Source: Grifola frondosa (lineage: Eukaryota > Basidiomycota > Agaricomycetes > Polyporales > Grifolaceae). Taken from it: DNA of 64,000 nucleotides. Below, in pieces: positions 24,961 to 36,524 of this stretch (its first letter is position 1; each line of letters starts with the position of its first letter). The DNA lies in contig LUGG01000002.1 in the NCBI GenBank assembly GCA_001683735.1, forward strand, positions 2,418,001 to 2,482,000. The letters are read 5' to 3'. Made by a program: the position numbers and the translations under genes. The notes below the pieces were generated by a model. It did no database searches, was not told where the DNA came from, and saw nothing but the letters and a program-made list of their open reading frames with translations.

Positions 24961-26417
24961 TGTCCGGAACATATGACGTTGTCGTCATCGGTGGTGGGCT
25001 ATGGGGTTGGTCGCCCGCCTTTGTCGTATCCACAAACTGATACCAGTAATGTCCATAGTCTCGCCACAGCGTACGAGTGCGCAAAGGCGAAGAAGAAGGT
25101 CCTCGTGCTCGAAAAATCTGTTTTCTTCAATCAGTCAGGCAGTTCTGGAGTTCGTCGCTCTATCCTTTCGACGCCGCGAGATCTGCTCACCAATTAATGC
25201 AGGATCTCGTCAGGATGTTCAGAACGGCGTATACAGAAGATTTCATGGCAACGCTTGCCTATCAGTCCAGGCCTCTCTGGGACGATCTCGAGGCCGCTGC
25301 CGAAACTCCCCTCCGCCTCATGACTGGCCTACTCAATTTCGGCGATCCCAAATACGGGGAAGGAGGCCCAGAGGGAACGCTGAAAGGTCCCATACCAAAC
25401 TTGAAGAAATATGGTCTCAAGTATACGATGCTCACCAAGGACGACATCGAGGCCCAATATCCATTTCAGAACCTTCCCGATCGCTGGGAAGGTATTGACA
25501 TGCCGGACAATGGGACCATCAATGTGTCGTTGCTCATGCGCAGCCTATTCGAGCTGTGCAAGGAGCTCGGCGTAGACCTAGTGCAATACGCCGCCGTCCA
25601 AGCGATCCGCCCGGATCAGTCAGACCTCAGCAGTTGGTTCGTGGAGGGCTTCCAGAGCACCGACAAAGGTGATACGCTCGCACCAAAACACTTCAGCTTC
25701 AAGACGTTTAAGGTCGCGATCACGTGTGGTGCATTTGTGAATCATGTCCTCTACCCTTCGTTCGGGTTCACTCTCGACGTCGACATCTGGGAAATGGTCA
25801 GTCACAGCGCTATCGGAAAAAATAATGATGCTTACGCCGCGCACGTTCAGGTATATCAATACTATTCAATCGACCCCAAAGTTAGCTTCCCGAAGATGTG
25901 GTTCCAGTTTGCCAACGACACTCCTCCCGTATCGGGAGGGAAACCCATCTCGAATCTCTTCTACGGCTTTCCTTCTGTACCCTGGGGCCCGCCCAACCTC
26001 GCACGCATCGCTGTCGACACCGCAACACAAGTCATCAAGGATCCAGTCGACCGCAGTCACAGCAACATCGCCGAGGAAGATCTCGAGAACACGCGGCAGT
26101 GGGTGGCGAAGCACATCGTGGGCATCAGTCCAGATCCCGTTCCCGTCTTCGTAGGCGAAGCTCTGCAGACGAACGTGTATGACAACATGTTCGTGCTGGA
26201 CTATATTCCAGAAGGGCTGTTGCCGAACGCAGGAGCAGGACGCGCGAGGAGCATCGCGGTGTTCACGGCGGGTTGGGGCATGAAATTCGTGCCACTTATC
26301 GGACGGATTATGAAGCAGCTTTTGGTGGATGGGGGTACGAATGAGTTCGATATCTCGCAGTTCAAGATGGACCGTGGAGGGGACAGATTATTCACATGCG
26401 TGCTGTGGATCGGATGA
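24961..26417 (+). CDS. FAD-dependent amine oxidoreductase (DAO superfamily), copy B
   Basis: Resembles sarcosine/L-pipecolate/fructosyl-amine oxidases, which oxidise secondary amines of amino acids using FAD and oxygen. It starts MSGTYDVVVIGGG (dinucleotide-binding loop). After an intron (donor GTTGGT) come AYECAKAKKKVLVLEKSVFF and NQSGSSG, then DLVRMFRTAYTEDFMATLAY after a second intron. A third intron precedes VYQYYSIDPKVSFPKMWFQF. The C-terminal FAD block is RSIAVFTAGWGMKFVPLIGR. About 430 residues. A single missing C at about 24998 (GGGCT here, GGGCCT in copy C) shifts the frame within the GxGxxG loop. Everything downstream reads cleanly, so the lesion may be a sequence error or a recent mutation. 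The substrate is unknown. Confidence 0.83.
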
Positions 26418-27233
26418 GGGATCTTGCAAGTGGTCGAATTGGATCGTCCCTACGTCGGTAAACGTCTGGAAGGTGCCGCAAGGTAAACAAGCGTAGATCA
26501 AGCCAGGTTTCCCAAACATATGCGCCAGAAACGTGTACGTTGTACGTTGTACTTGTACTTGTACTTGTACTTGTCCGAATTGAATCGTTGTTGTATAATG
26601 CGTTGAAGGAAACGTGGCACGATTTGCCCGTGCTTAACAGTGTGACTATGTTCGCGATGAAACAATCCTCATGCTCCAGCAACGCGTTAGGGCGAAACGT
26701 CGGATAGAAATACTAGCCTCTGAAAGGTGTTCGTCGAAATCGAATCGAGTGGCCAGTGTCGTCCATAATCGGAATTACTGAAATGAACACGTACTCTTAT
26801 AGCGTCAAAGTTGCTGTGTGAAGTTGCAGCAAATTTTGAGGGGTGCACAAAAATTCGAGGCCCACCAGGCCTGAGGTTGCCCTTACTGGAATTGCATGAA
26901 GAAAATACTAAGCAACCGGACAGGTACTTTCGCAAGCGCTTATGGGCGCTGCCACGTGTTGGACACAGCGAACCTCCTCCCCTCCACGATGTTACACAAA
27001 AACGTCTTCGCACGTCTTCGCTGAATTACATTAAATCGGAGTCTTATGGCTGGCATCATTAGCTCAATCCCTATCACGTACGCTATGCTCTGGGCCGTCT
27101 GACCGTGTGATTGCTATGATCAGATGTGCAGACTCTAACTAGTAACCGATATACCTCGTGCAGATTTTACAGAGTATAGCGTATATATAATCTGTATTAG
27201 GATCACTGTGGGATATAAATCCAGTTCACCCCC
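26418..27233. other. DAO-SDR spacer of module B
   Basis: About 815 bases with no gene. It contains a short (TTGTAC)n-like microsatellite at about 26535-26577. The spacer corresponds to 48669-49452 in the inverted copy, including the stretch near 27020-27060 that matches 48835-48885 in reverse. It probably holds the DAO 3' end and the SDR promoter. Confidence 0.65.
27182..27190 (+). promoter_or_regulatory. TATA element of SDR copy B
   Basis: TATATATAA lies 44 bases upstream of the SDR ATG. The same element occurs upstream of copy C (near 48711-48719 in reverse), so it is retained in both copies. Confidence 0.5.
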
Positions 27234-28374
27234 ATGTCAGCACCTCGAGTTGCACTTGTCACGGGCGCCGGTCAGGGCATCGGCGAAGGCATTGCGCTCG
27301 GGCTGGCTGATGACGGCTTAGATATTGCTGTGAATGATATCCCCTCCAAGGGCGACCAAATTGCATCCGTAGTTAAGGCTATCGAGGCAAAGGGCCGCCG
27401 CGCGATAGCCGTTCCAGGCGATATATCCTCTGAAGCAGATGTGATCGCAGTGATCGAAAAGGTCGTCGACGATCTCGGTGGTCTGGACGTCGTACGTAGT
27501 ACGTCTATCCTCGATTTGATACTAGGCTCACGATTCTGTCTAGATGGTAGCCAATGCGGGTATATTGGCTGTGCGACCACTGGTCGACATGTCCGTAGAT
27601 GAGTGGGACCGCGTCATGGCTATTAACGCACGCGGGGTGATGTTGTCCTACAAGCACGCGGCTCGCCAAATGATCAAGCAGGGGCGAGGAGGCAGAATAA
27701 TTGGTGAGCGTAACATTATGATGAAGTGGATCTGGCTGACCACGACCGTGCAGGCGCATGTTCCGCAGCTGGCAAGAAGGGTATGGTGACTAGATGATAT
27801 ACTTTGTGAGGTTATCGTTTCATTCCCCATCATGGATAGGTCTCGGGAACGGCTCTGCATACAGTGCATCTAAATTTGCTGTACGAGGTTTGACGCAGAG
27901 CGCCGGTACGAATGGTGCACACTCGCGCAGCCACTGAAACGCCTGACGTTGTGCCGTAGCCCAGGAATTAGCAAAATATAAAATCACGGTAAATTGTTAC
28001 GCCCCAGGAGGCATCATGACTTCAATCGGTGGGTTTACTGTGAACATAGTAGAGAATTCATCTCATTGTCTTGCAGGCCTCCTTCCAGACGACGAGAAGA
28101 ATGGCGGTCCAGGCTCAACAGCTAAGCAGGTAAGTATGCCTGCCTGTTGAATCCTCGTTGAATATGACTGAATCTTTGTTAGCTGTTCGGTCTACCTGCT
28201 GATATGGACGTTGCGGAGCCTGCCGTAATTGCAAGCATAGTATCTTACCTCGTAAAGCCGGAGGCTTACTTCATTAGTGGTGAGTTTGCCGTGGTCATAG
28301 ATCATGTAAGTGTAATATCTGACATCTGGATAGGTCAATCGATCAACGTTAATGGGGGTGTCCTTTTTGATTGA
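27234..28374 (+). CDS. Short-chain dehydrogenase/reductase (SDR), copy B
   Basis: Classical NAD(P)-dependent oxidoreductase of about 265 residues. The glycine-rich cofactor motif is VALVTGAGQGIGEGIALGLA. Asp-containing VNDIPSKGDQ follows beta-strand 2, which favours NAD(H) over NADP(H). Next are VANAG after intron 1, then RIIGACSAAGKKG holding the catalytic Ser, the active-site GSAYSASKFAVRGLTQSA (Tyr and Lys of YxxxK), VNCYAPGGIMTSI and the C-terminal YFISGQSINVNGGVLFD. Six introns with good splice sites join without a frameshift. Closest by feel to diacetyl/acetoin reductase-like or 3-oxoacyl reductase-like SDRs; the substrate is unresolved. It lies downstream of DAO copy B in the same orientation. 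Confidence 0.9.
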
Positions 28375-28654
28375 ACATATTCTGTCCCGGGCGAAATTAA
28401 ACCCCGAAATATGCACCCTAACGGTTTGTTTAGGAAAATTTATTTCTACTTCCAGCTTTTCTTAGATTCATTCTGACGGGAGAGTCACCCTAGTAGGTAG
28501 TTGTCAATAGTTCTTTGATAGTTATGCTTATGCACGGTGGCCCCAAATATGCCCTCTGTCATACTGTCTGCTGTCAATCGTTAGTCAAGATCTCAGGTTT
28601 CAACATTCAACGTTCAATGTGTGTGGGAGTTGATAAGAAGTGAAGAGCTCTGCA

Positions 28655-28765
28655 CCTGTAACCCTCTTCTCTATTGACGATGTGTCGTCGGAGACCTGTA
28701 CCATCGCAATGGTGGAGAGGACTGTGGCGACACTCGGCGGATTGGACGTGGTGACTTCACTGATT
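28655..28765 (+). pseudogene. Short SDR remnant
   Basis: In one frame the sequence reads DVSSETCTIAMVERTVATLG followed by GLDVVTS. This matches the end of exon 1 of the SDR genes, and is closer to copy C (DVSSETDTITMVDKTVEILG) than to adjacent copy B. Nothing recognisable of the rest of the gene remains. It is the relic of a further SDR copy. Confidence 0.75.
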
Positions 28766-29221
28766 TATAGTGAACCGTCCTCCTAAGAGGAATTTGAGCC
28801 CGAGCGACATTGGTGTGCATGTTCAATTCAGTCCTAAAAGCAGACATGAATGTTAATCGTTCTTCCTCAGTGGTAATTGCATCGATTTGTGCCACAGCAA
28901 TCGCTCACTGCAGCGTGCATCTCCCAGTCGCAAACGAAGGGCTGCCGAAGAACCTCAGCGAGCTGCTTAAATTGCATGCTGTCTACTTAGCAGTATTGAT
29001 TATTCGCTTATAGTGTCTTCGAGTGTTCAGGAGCTGTATGCCACGGTAATTCTAGCTTCTCATTTCGAGGCCGACAAGATATTATACACCTGAGTTACAC
29101 CAGCAGCTATCAGTAATATGAAAAAATAAGTACCCCGCACCCGCAAAAACAAACATAACTCTTACGCGCGGACCCATCAACACTGTCCAAGATCACAGAT
29201 GCCCCCACGAACACTTCGGCT
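28766..29221. other. Intergenic, no gene seen
   Basis: About 450 bases between the SDR remnant and the coiled-coil gene. The short ORF at 28810-29013 resembles nothing known to me. Confidence 0.4.
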
Positions 29222-30587
29222 TCATGACGGCCGCACCAGCATCTCATTGCTACTCTCGGCTTCCCCGCTCTCTTTCGACGCTGCAGGAGCAGGCGACTCT
29301 ACAGCCTCCGCCGTCTCCGGGATCCCAAAGCTCCCGGCCCGGTCCCGCGGAACGAGCGTCCCCGTCTCCGCTACCCGCGCCCCGCGCTCCACGCTCGCGC
29401 GGCGACTATGGCTCTGACCCCTGCTCGCGCTCAGCAGGCCGCCCGACTCCGCGATGCGGCGGTCGAAGCTCCCGCGGCGGTGGAACGAGTTGCGGCGGCT
29501 CGCGAACGAGTCCACGGGCGACGGGATGTCGCGCTGGTAGCCGGGCGAGTGCGTGAGGAAGGACGTCGTGGGCGAGCCGAACGACGAAGAGAGCGAGGGC
29601 GGCGGCACGGAGGGGTACGTCAGGGGCCGCGTTGGGCCGCCGGCGAAGGCGGGCGGGTTCGACGCGAACGAGGACGACGAGGGCGGCGTGGTGAAGGTCG
29701 TGGTTGCGCTCGCGTAGCTTGCGGGGAGGGGAGAGACCGTGATGGGGGAGAAGGGGAAGGGGGAGGAGGACGAGGACGAGGGGGAGTGTGAGTGGAGAGG
29801 GGTGTGGTCGACTCGGAGATCGTGTTGCTAGGGCGGTGAATCTGCGAGGGCGGCCGGGGAATGGGCACGCCGGAGGCCCGTGCGTGCTGTACTGGCGAAT
29901 GATTTGGGAGCGCGAGAATTGAGGTGGACGGAGAGGATGCCGTAGAGCTTGACCGGCGATGGGTGGGCTGGGAGTACGGATCGAGGGACGACAGGCCTAT
30001 CAAGTTGTCCACGGGTAGACCAAGCTGCATGAGAGTCAGCCAACTGGAACTGCACGGGTTTCAGAGAGTACTCACTCGTCTGCGGTGCTCGATGAGCTCC
30101 TCTCTGTAAACCTCATTCAGCCGCGTTATTCGGATGTAGTCGCTCTGTGTCCACCAATCTGTTCCTCAGCTGCTCGTTCTCTCTTCTCATGGCGTCAAGC
30201 ATGATCTCGGGCTTGGATCCTGGAGGTTTCTGCCCCCGAAATATGCTGGCCCAGCCTTGGTCTCCTGTGGCGACGCGGCACCGCTCCCATTCGTCTGTGG
30301 TTGTCCCTGCTGCTGAGCAAGCCGCAAGGCCGCAATTTCTCTCGACAGCTTGTTAACGTGAGCTTCAGACTCGGCCTCGAGCGCATTCTCAAGGTCGATC
30401 TTCTCCTCGCGCAGCTGAGAAAAGAGTCAGACTGGGATTGAAGCCAAAAGGATCCCTGTCTGACCTGCTCGAGCTTTCTGGAGAGCACGTTAGATGCGTT
30501 CTTCCTCCGCTTCGTACTGATTGATAAGGTCTTCTCTGCTGCTAGAACTCGCGGAAACAGACGGCGAATGGGAGGGGAGACCGACAT
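29222..30587 (-). pseudogene. Coiled-coil, Ser/Pro-rich fungal protein, several frameshifts
   Basis: A conserved but uncharacterised fungal protein. Pieces in three frames assemble in order: a Ser-rich start (MSVSP.. from 30587), REDLINQYEAEEERI, NVLSRKLEQ, then after an intron LREEKIDLENALEAESEAHV and NKLSREIAAL (coiled coil), RRENEQLRNRLVDTE, DYIRITRLNEVYREELIEHR and, after an intron, LGLPVDNLIGLSSLDPYSQP. A long Ser/Pro/Thr tail contains SPVDSFASRRNSFHRRGSFD. Breaks are seen near 30571-30580, 30489-30494, 30230, 30130 and 29740. The amino-acid order and coil pattern are well preserved despite the breaks, so either sequence errors in GC-rich DNA or a young pseudogene would explain it. The function is unknown. 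Confidence 0.65.
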
Positions 30588-30710
30588 CGTGGCGGCAGAG
30601 TGTGAACGCTGAATTTCTTACAACCTGGGCACTTTTAAGCCACGCTTGATGGCAGTGCCAAATTCGGCAATCTAGCCTCTAGGGCTACAAAAGTGAACGC
30701 CACCCTGGCC

Positions 30711-31440
30711 GCAACTTGAAGGTGAACCCTTCCTTCTGCTGACTCGCCGTGTAGCAGGCGACAGGCTCATTTTGCGCATTAAAACCGCGACCGCGCCGAT
30801 AATAATCACATTTTTCCATTGGTCTGGGTGCGATGCGACGCGCGGACAAACTGTCTATTTATCGCAGGCGACGAACTCGAAACTCTCATGCATTCTCTCC
30901 CGCATCGGAACACTTGATGAAAGCATCTCGTAACCACAAGTGGAGTCTCATCCTAACCAACAATCTTGTCGCAGAGATGACCTGCTCGCGCTGGAAGCCG
31001 TAGTCATGCCAGGAACTGCGAGTGCCAGACCTGCGCCTATGTACAACCTCAATGCCGTTGATGTGGTGCGCATTAGCGTTATAACGCCATCGCAACTTGA
31101 AGATGAACGCCTTCATTCCGCTGGCTCGCCAATGGCCATGCAGCAGCTCCAGCCTCACTTTGCGCATTAAAACCGCGACTGCGCCGATAATCACAATTTT
31201 CCATTGGTCTGGGTGTGATACGACAGGCGTCCGAGCTCGGACTCTAAACTGTGCCTATTTATCGCAGGCGATGAACTCGAAACTCTCATGCATTCTGTCT
31301 CTCCACATCGGGACATGTCGTTGATGAGAACATCCCATAACCACCAAGTGAGTACTAATCAGTCAAGGAGTCTCAACGACGGGTGCCTATGCACAACTCG
31401 AAGAACACAACGCCGTTGAGGTCGTGCGTATTCGGACCGG
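30711..31440. repeat. Imperfect direct duplication (two units of about 350-370 bp)
   Basis: Unit 1 (about 30711-31080) and unit 2 (about 31092-31440) share GCAACTTGA, then TTTGCGCATTAAAACCGCGA, CATTGGTCTGGGTG, TATTTATCGCAGGCGA.GAACTC, GAAACTCTCATGCATTCT, GCCTATG.ACAAC and GCCGTTGA. Unit 2 has a deletion of some tens of bases and scattered substitutions. The shared TATTTAT and downstream short open frames suggest duplication of a promoter plus first exon of an unidentified gene. No complete gene is recognised. Confidence 0.75.
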
Positions 31441-33063
31441 GCTCCGCCCACATATCGTGAGTAGCATTTGTGTCTTTTGAGACTCCCAATCGTTTATTCA
31501 AGTACTACCCCGAATGCAGTCTATGTCGGCCGATATATCAGCCACAATGCTGCGACTGAGCCGGGCTCCTCACTACCCCCATCGTAAGGTATCATCCCGC
31601 AATATGAACGCCTATGATCCGAGTTCAACTTCGACACGCAGCAACACCTTCTTCCCCAGAATAGCTGATAGGCAGTGCACCGCAGCGTTGACCCGGTCGA
31701 ACCGTGTTCCCTTCTCACCAAATCTCCTTCCACGAATTCGAGGCTGTGGCCAATACGGTTCGTACATAGTTGGTTCCTCGAACCCGATGTGATGCTATGT
31801 CACACTGGGTTCATCACCAGATATCGAAGCTACATAGCTTGAAGGCTATACTGACTACGATGGGATTTTTCCTCCGAAAGCCTCGGGAAATGTGGTAACA
31901 AGTAGCGCCTCTTCGCGACTTATGTCCAGTTCGACGGTCTTTGCCCACAATCATCGAGTGACGATCATTGCCATAGTTGGGATGTTGACAGACATTTGAA
32001 CCCTCTGTAGGACCATCCAATATCTATGGGTTATTCAGCATGTGGGCGAGCGAAACGTACAGTGGCGGGCGCTTGCGATATTCCAAATAAAGCGATTCTC
32101 TTGCCTAATTTGGAATCCGACCAGTGGCGGCAATCCAGCAGATCGCGCCACAATGTTATAAGTTGCCTTGCAGAGCAATCGTATCAGCAACTCGGTTTAC
32201 CACAAGGCAGATTGCGTCTCAGGATCCGAAGGCCAGCCGTCGCTACCGCATTCACGGTCGTTGGTTTTGGGAGCCTAATTGTGTCGACAACTTTCAACGA
32301 ATGTTTCTAGGGCTAAGGCAGATGGATAGGACTACATACCGAATAAGTGAGTGGGGTTTTGTGATAAATCGAAAGTCCTTAGGTGGTTACCATCGGAAAC
32401 CAGGAGAAATATAAGCCGTCACCGGTGTTATGAGATGCGATGCCTAGGCAGCAGTTCTAACACAATCACCCAGTTTCTCTGTTAGGTTGTATGCATCGTA
32501 TCGTGCATTCTTCCGGACACAACACCACGAGTTGCCTAGGAGGATATTTTTCAGCCATAACTTGTAGATTCGTGCCATGGGTAGTGCCTAGTCAAGCTAG
32601 TCAAGACCCGACCGGGATCTACACCACAGGAGTCGTACAAGTGCGGCCTGTTAGAAGCCTGGATGAGTTGCCGGATATCGAGATCGACAGATCAGCGGAC
32701 AGGAGCGAACAGGTCTGCTCCTCCGTCGTCATAACACGGATCTGTTGCAAGGCTTCAGGGGAATCCAGCACATGCGCGCAGCCCGCCCAAATCAGCTAAG
32801 CCGCCGCACAGGGGTTGTGGCACATGAAAATCACTCAGGGCGCACCTGCACGACGCGCAGCTCACGACACGCACGAGCAACTATCTGGGTATAACGGAGA
32901 GGTGTATGCATAGCGACGGATTATAAGTTACACCTAATGGTAGTGGGAAATAGACTAGTGAGACAGCATAAAAATACACGGAAGCATACCCCATCTCTCG
33001 GCGTGCGCGGCGTTACGCCGCGCTCCTCCGCAGCCCCCAATCACAGGAGATGTCTGTCGTGCG
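31441..33063. other. Gene-poor stretch, nothing recognised
   Basis: About 1.6 kb with only short ORFs on both strands (for example 31514-31792 and 32491-32799). None shows a family motif or a convincing spliced structure. It may include degraded exons of whatever gene was duplicated at 30711-31440. Confidence 0.4.
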
Positions 33064-33574
33064 TCATGAATGCACGCGCGCGAGGCGCATCGAGGGCCGG
33101 TGCTGGTGCTGGTAGCGCTGGAACGGGCTGCGCGCGTCGGTGAGCGCCTTGAGGCGCGCCATGAGCTCGCGCGCGAGGAACACGGTGCCCTTGTCCGCCT
33201 CGTAGAACGTGCAGCGCTCGTCGATGGGCTCGAGGATGTGCATGTCCGCGGGGTGCACGGTCGTTTTGTGCGAGTAGCGGAACTGCGTGATGAACTCGTG
33301 CCGGTAGACGTGCACGTCCGCCACCATCAGCGCGGACGACATGCCGCCGCTCTGTGCGTATTCGGGGACTGGTGGGTAGGGGGAGGGTTAGAGGGGAGGA
33401 CGGGCGGGGAGCGGCAGGGCGCGTACCTTGTACCAGACAAATGTCCCCCTCTATTTGCGCAAATGCAAAATTCACCTTCGGGGACGGACACTCGGCGGCC
33501 CCGCCCATACAGCTGCTCGAGCTTGGGGATTCAGAGTAGATTGGAGAAGAAGAACCTGATGCAACGGCGGCCAT
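33064..33574 (-). CDS. Small uncharacterised protein
   Basis: Two exons on the minus strand encode about 150 residues. The start ATG at 33574 gives a Ser-rich leader (MAAVASGSSSPIYSESP) and then CPSPKVNFAFAQIEGDICLV. An intron of about 57 bases (near 33367-33425) joins to PEYAQSGGMSSALMVADVHV, YRHEFITQFRYSHKTTVHPA, DERCTFYEADKGTVFLAREL and RLKALTDARSPFQRYQ, ending at 33064. The reading frame is clean across the splice and composition is protein-like. I do not recognise the family. No signal peptide or membrane helix is obvious. Confidence 0.6.
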
Positions 33575-34385
33575 GATAACTCGGGTGGCGTGGTTGTTGG
33601 AGGTGTGTGTGTGGAGGGTCGCGTCAGAGGGTTTGGACGAGTTGAGAGAGGAGGGCGAAGGGCAGCACGAGAGAGGAGGGCAGTGGTGAGGAGGGGAGGA
33701 GGAGTGGGCAGGGTGAGGACCGGGGAGGGGAGGGTTTATAGGACGAGGAATTGAGCTCCTTTTAACATGCTCCGAGCACGAGGAGGTTGTTGGATTATAT
33801 GGTTTCCATCTGGGAGTGGCTATTCCGATCCTTTTCGATCCATACGCAGTTTGCCTTCCGATCACACGCCCCATCCGTCCAGCTCTGGGCCTCTACAATT
33901 CTGCATCCCTCGACAGCCCTCACAAAGCTGTGGTGCAATCTTCAAAGCTAAACTCACAATAAGCAGATCGTCGCCGTGCCAGCGCGACACAAAGCAGCGA
34001 CTCGACGCTGCTCGACGCTTTGATGGCGAGTTCCGGGTCGGACAGATGTGAATCACGACGCAAACAGCCGTCGGCGGACGAGAAACCAAGCATCGAACGT
34101 TGGCGGCTACTGAGGTTCCCAGCTGGTCGATGCGAGGCCCCAGAAGACCGCCACAGACCGCGCTCCGTTCACCCGAGCGGAATTGCCACGGAGAAGCTCG
34201 GCCACGCACAACAAGAACACTCGTAGACTTTCGCCCCGCGTCGCGCTTCGTGCGGTATCGGCGAACAACGTTCGCATCAACCACCGCCACTCGCCTGCAC
34301 GAACATGTTATCCTGTCTACAAGTCCATATGTGTCCAGTCCCTCCGCGTCATGCACCGTCGCCACAAAGCCGGCAAACTGGCCGC
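33575..34385. other. Intergenic, no gene seen
   Basis: G/A-rich 33590-33740 precedes the small gene and may be its promoter. The rest has overlapping ORFs in several frames without recognisable motifs. Confidence 0.4.
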
Positions 34386-35061
34386 ACATACTGACCTCGC
34401 TCGTGGTCTCGCGGACTCCAGTTCGGCGGTCTAGAGGCTCCCAAAACCCCAGCTTCTAGCTCCTCCTCGCGCGACTCTTGCGCGACCCGAGAACCATTCC
34501 TCTCAATCAACTGACCCTCCTTCGCTGCAGACGCACATGCTTCCGGACTTTGTCGCGTAGCACGCTTAACATAGATAGCCATCGCATTCTTCTTCCCGTA
34601 ACTGATCGATGGCAAGAACACTACCCAAAGACGAGCAGCGGCTCCGTGCGTTACAAAGCACGTCCTGCGATGTATGTACAAGGTTCTCGCAAATGCCTCC
34701 CCGTGTCTTCTCCCCATACAGCCCCTCGGTGCCAACAGTGACAGCGGCGCTCCTACAACGAACGCCGTACCTGCAATGCTGATCATCATGACGGCGAACT
34801 CAGGTAAGCCAGCGCTCGTACACCTTGCATCCTGATGAACAGCGAGACCAGAACACCGACAGTGGTGGAGCGCCGCCCCACAAATCCGAGCCCAACACAC
34901 CATATACGAGCGATGATATGTTGGGCTGCGACAGACGTGTGCCAAGCACGCCACGAACGCCCCCGCACGCCTCTCCTGCCTTCCCGTGTGCCGTCAAGAC
35001 ACGCTTCGGCCCACTTCTGGGAACCCGTCTTACTCCCCTTGGAATATGGTCCGCGCAGCAA
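34349..35061 (-). CDS. Possible membrane protein C-terminal part (unrecognised)
   Basis: Two abutting minus-strand open frames may be exons. The first (to about 34825) includes IIARIWCVGLGFVGRRSTTV followed by GVLVSLFIRMQ. The second continues FAVMMISIAGTAFVVGAPLS with LLAPRGC. Both are plausible membrane helices separated by a short loop, and the frame then runs through a charged tail to a TGA at 34349. No family motif is recognised, the joining intron would be only about 25 bases, and no start is evident. A non-coding origin is possible. Confidence 0.25.
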
Positions 35062-36524
35062 GCCCTGTTCAGCGTTATGTGGGTGCGGACGAGGCGTGCA
35101 TGGGCGAGCACAAACACACGCTGCTGCGCTTCACTCCTCCGGTGAACGTTTAAAGTTTATGACTCCAACCGCCAAGCCCGGCCAGCCAATAGTTTCCTGG
35201 GTTCCGGGGCCTGAGAAGACAGCGATGAATACACAGTAAAGACGCCGGTGTATACTGATACTGATGGATGCGTGTGCGCCTGATATCACAGCTGTCCCTT
35301 CCCTTCGTTTCTCGTGGCAGTCCGCGGTTCCTCCGCACGCTCGCTGATGATCAGGCGAAGTCGCCATTAGAGCATTCCCGGACGCGCCGGAGTTCAGATA
35401 CTGGCATTCGTGCCTCGAGGCCGCGTCTTGTCTTGTCTTGTCTTGTCGCCCACAGATATGTACGCACAAACATAGAACTGTATGCATCGCTGCTGTCACG
35501 TCGGGTGGTGCTGGGTAAACACTGTGCTGGCAGGACGCGGACACGAGGGCTCGAGCGGCGAAAACCCACGAACCAGGTGATCCTGACACATCCCTGGCAT
35601 AAGCAGATGACAGAAATAAATACTGTACGCGCTTGAGCAGAAGCCTATCACCGTCGGAGAGGCAGTGCATTCACGTCCGGATGGAACACGAACACGATGC
35701 TTCAACCTCAACACCCACGTCACGCGCCACCCGAGGCTCTGCGGTGGTGCCCACCACGAATGCCGTGACTCGCCACTACACGACAGCGCAAACGCAAAGG
35801 AAGCCCCATCACCCGATACACAGAGAGCGAGCCAGATTCCGTACCTCGACGAGTACCGCGAGCCCTGTGCACAGTGGGCACGTACCCACGGCGAGAGCAG
35901 GGATGACGCGTGCGGAGCATAATATTGGCAGGGCCGTTTGTGTCCGTGAACAACCAGCACGAGGCGAACCTGAACTCTCTTTGACGTTTCCGCCGGGATA
36001 TGGGGCGCGTAGCGCTGGTGGTGGAGACCGGTGCGGACGATAGGGTAGTGGGGAACCTAATAACCCCACTGCTCGCCCCGCACCTCCTGGAATGGACCCA
36101 CAGGAGAGTAACTTGTTTTCAAAGGGTCGTAAGACATGTGGCACAAGCACTGCCAACACTTGCGCAGCGAGGCTGTGTATGTTCTGTAGCTGCTAGAAGC
36201 CTCAGATAGATGGTGTCCAAAGGCTGATACAGCGGTGGAGAGGTTGACATACAGCCAGGACAGCTTCCAAGAGTAAGGAGACAGCAGAGCGTGAAGGTCG
36301 GAAAACAAAACGCAGCAACTCGTGACGTGACCACGTTCAATCACGCTCGTCACTATTGTCACGCTAGCCTTGCTGGGAGCGGAAATATGTTATCGGACTA
36401 CAGGCCTCACAAGCAACGTATACCAGCAGCCGGGGGTATGTATGTATAATAGATAACCTACGAGAGTGTACAGTCGAAGTACACCGCAACATGATATCGA
36501 CAGGAACAGCAAAAAACACGCGTA
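35062..36524. other. Gene-poor stretch with (TCTTG)n microsatellite
   Basis: About 1.4 kb with short ORFs in all frames and no recognised gene. It contains a pure pentanucleotide run (TCTTG x4) at 35426-35447. The part beyond about 36060 is the 3' flank of the ChAPs gene. Confidence 0.45.

Noticed and set aside
25866..26114. Minus-strand ORF (82 codons) also present in copy C
   Set aside because: Conserved in both copies only because it is antisense to the conserved DAO exon.
29408..29791. Plus-strand Arg/Gly-rich ORF of 127 codons
   Set aside because: Antisense shadow of the GC-rich Ser/Pro tail of the minus-strand coiled-coil gene; its composition is low-complexity.
31441..32420. Possible ricin-B-type lectin gene (short Gln-Trp containing frames)
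   Set aside because: No QxW repeats in register and no continuous or spliceable frame.
33041..33874. Single 277-codon minus-strand ORF
   Set aside because: Reads through the intron of the small unknown gene; the C-terminal third is a Pro/Arg-rich shadow frame.
35426..35447. Possible CRISPR-like or regulatory repeat
   Set aside because: A plain (TCTTG)n microsatellite with no spacers; no CRISPR array was seen in this eukaryotic window.
35131..35670. Minus-strand ORF of 179 codons
   Set aside because: Contains the translated microsatellite (KTRQDKTRQD-like), no domain and no splice context.
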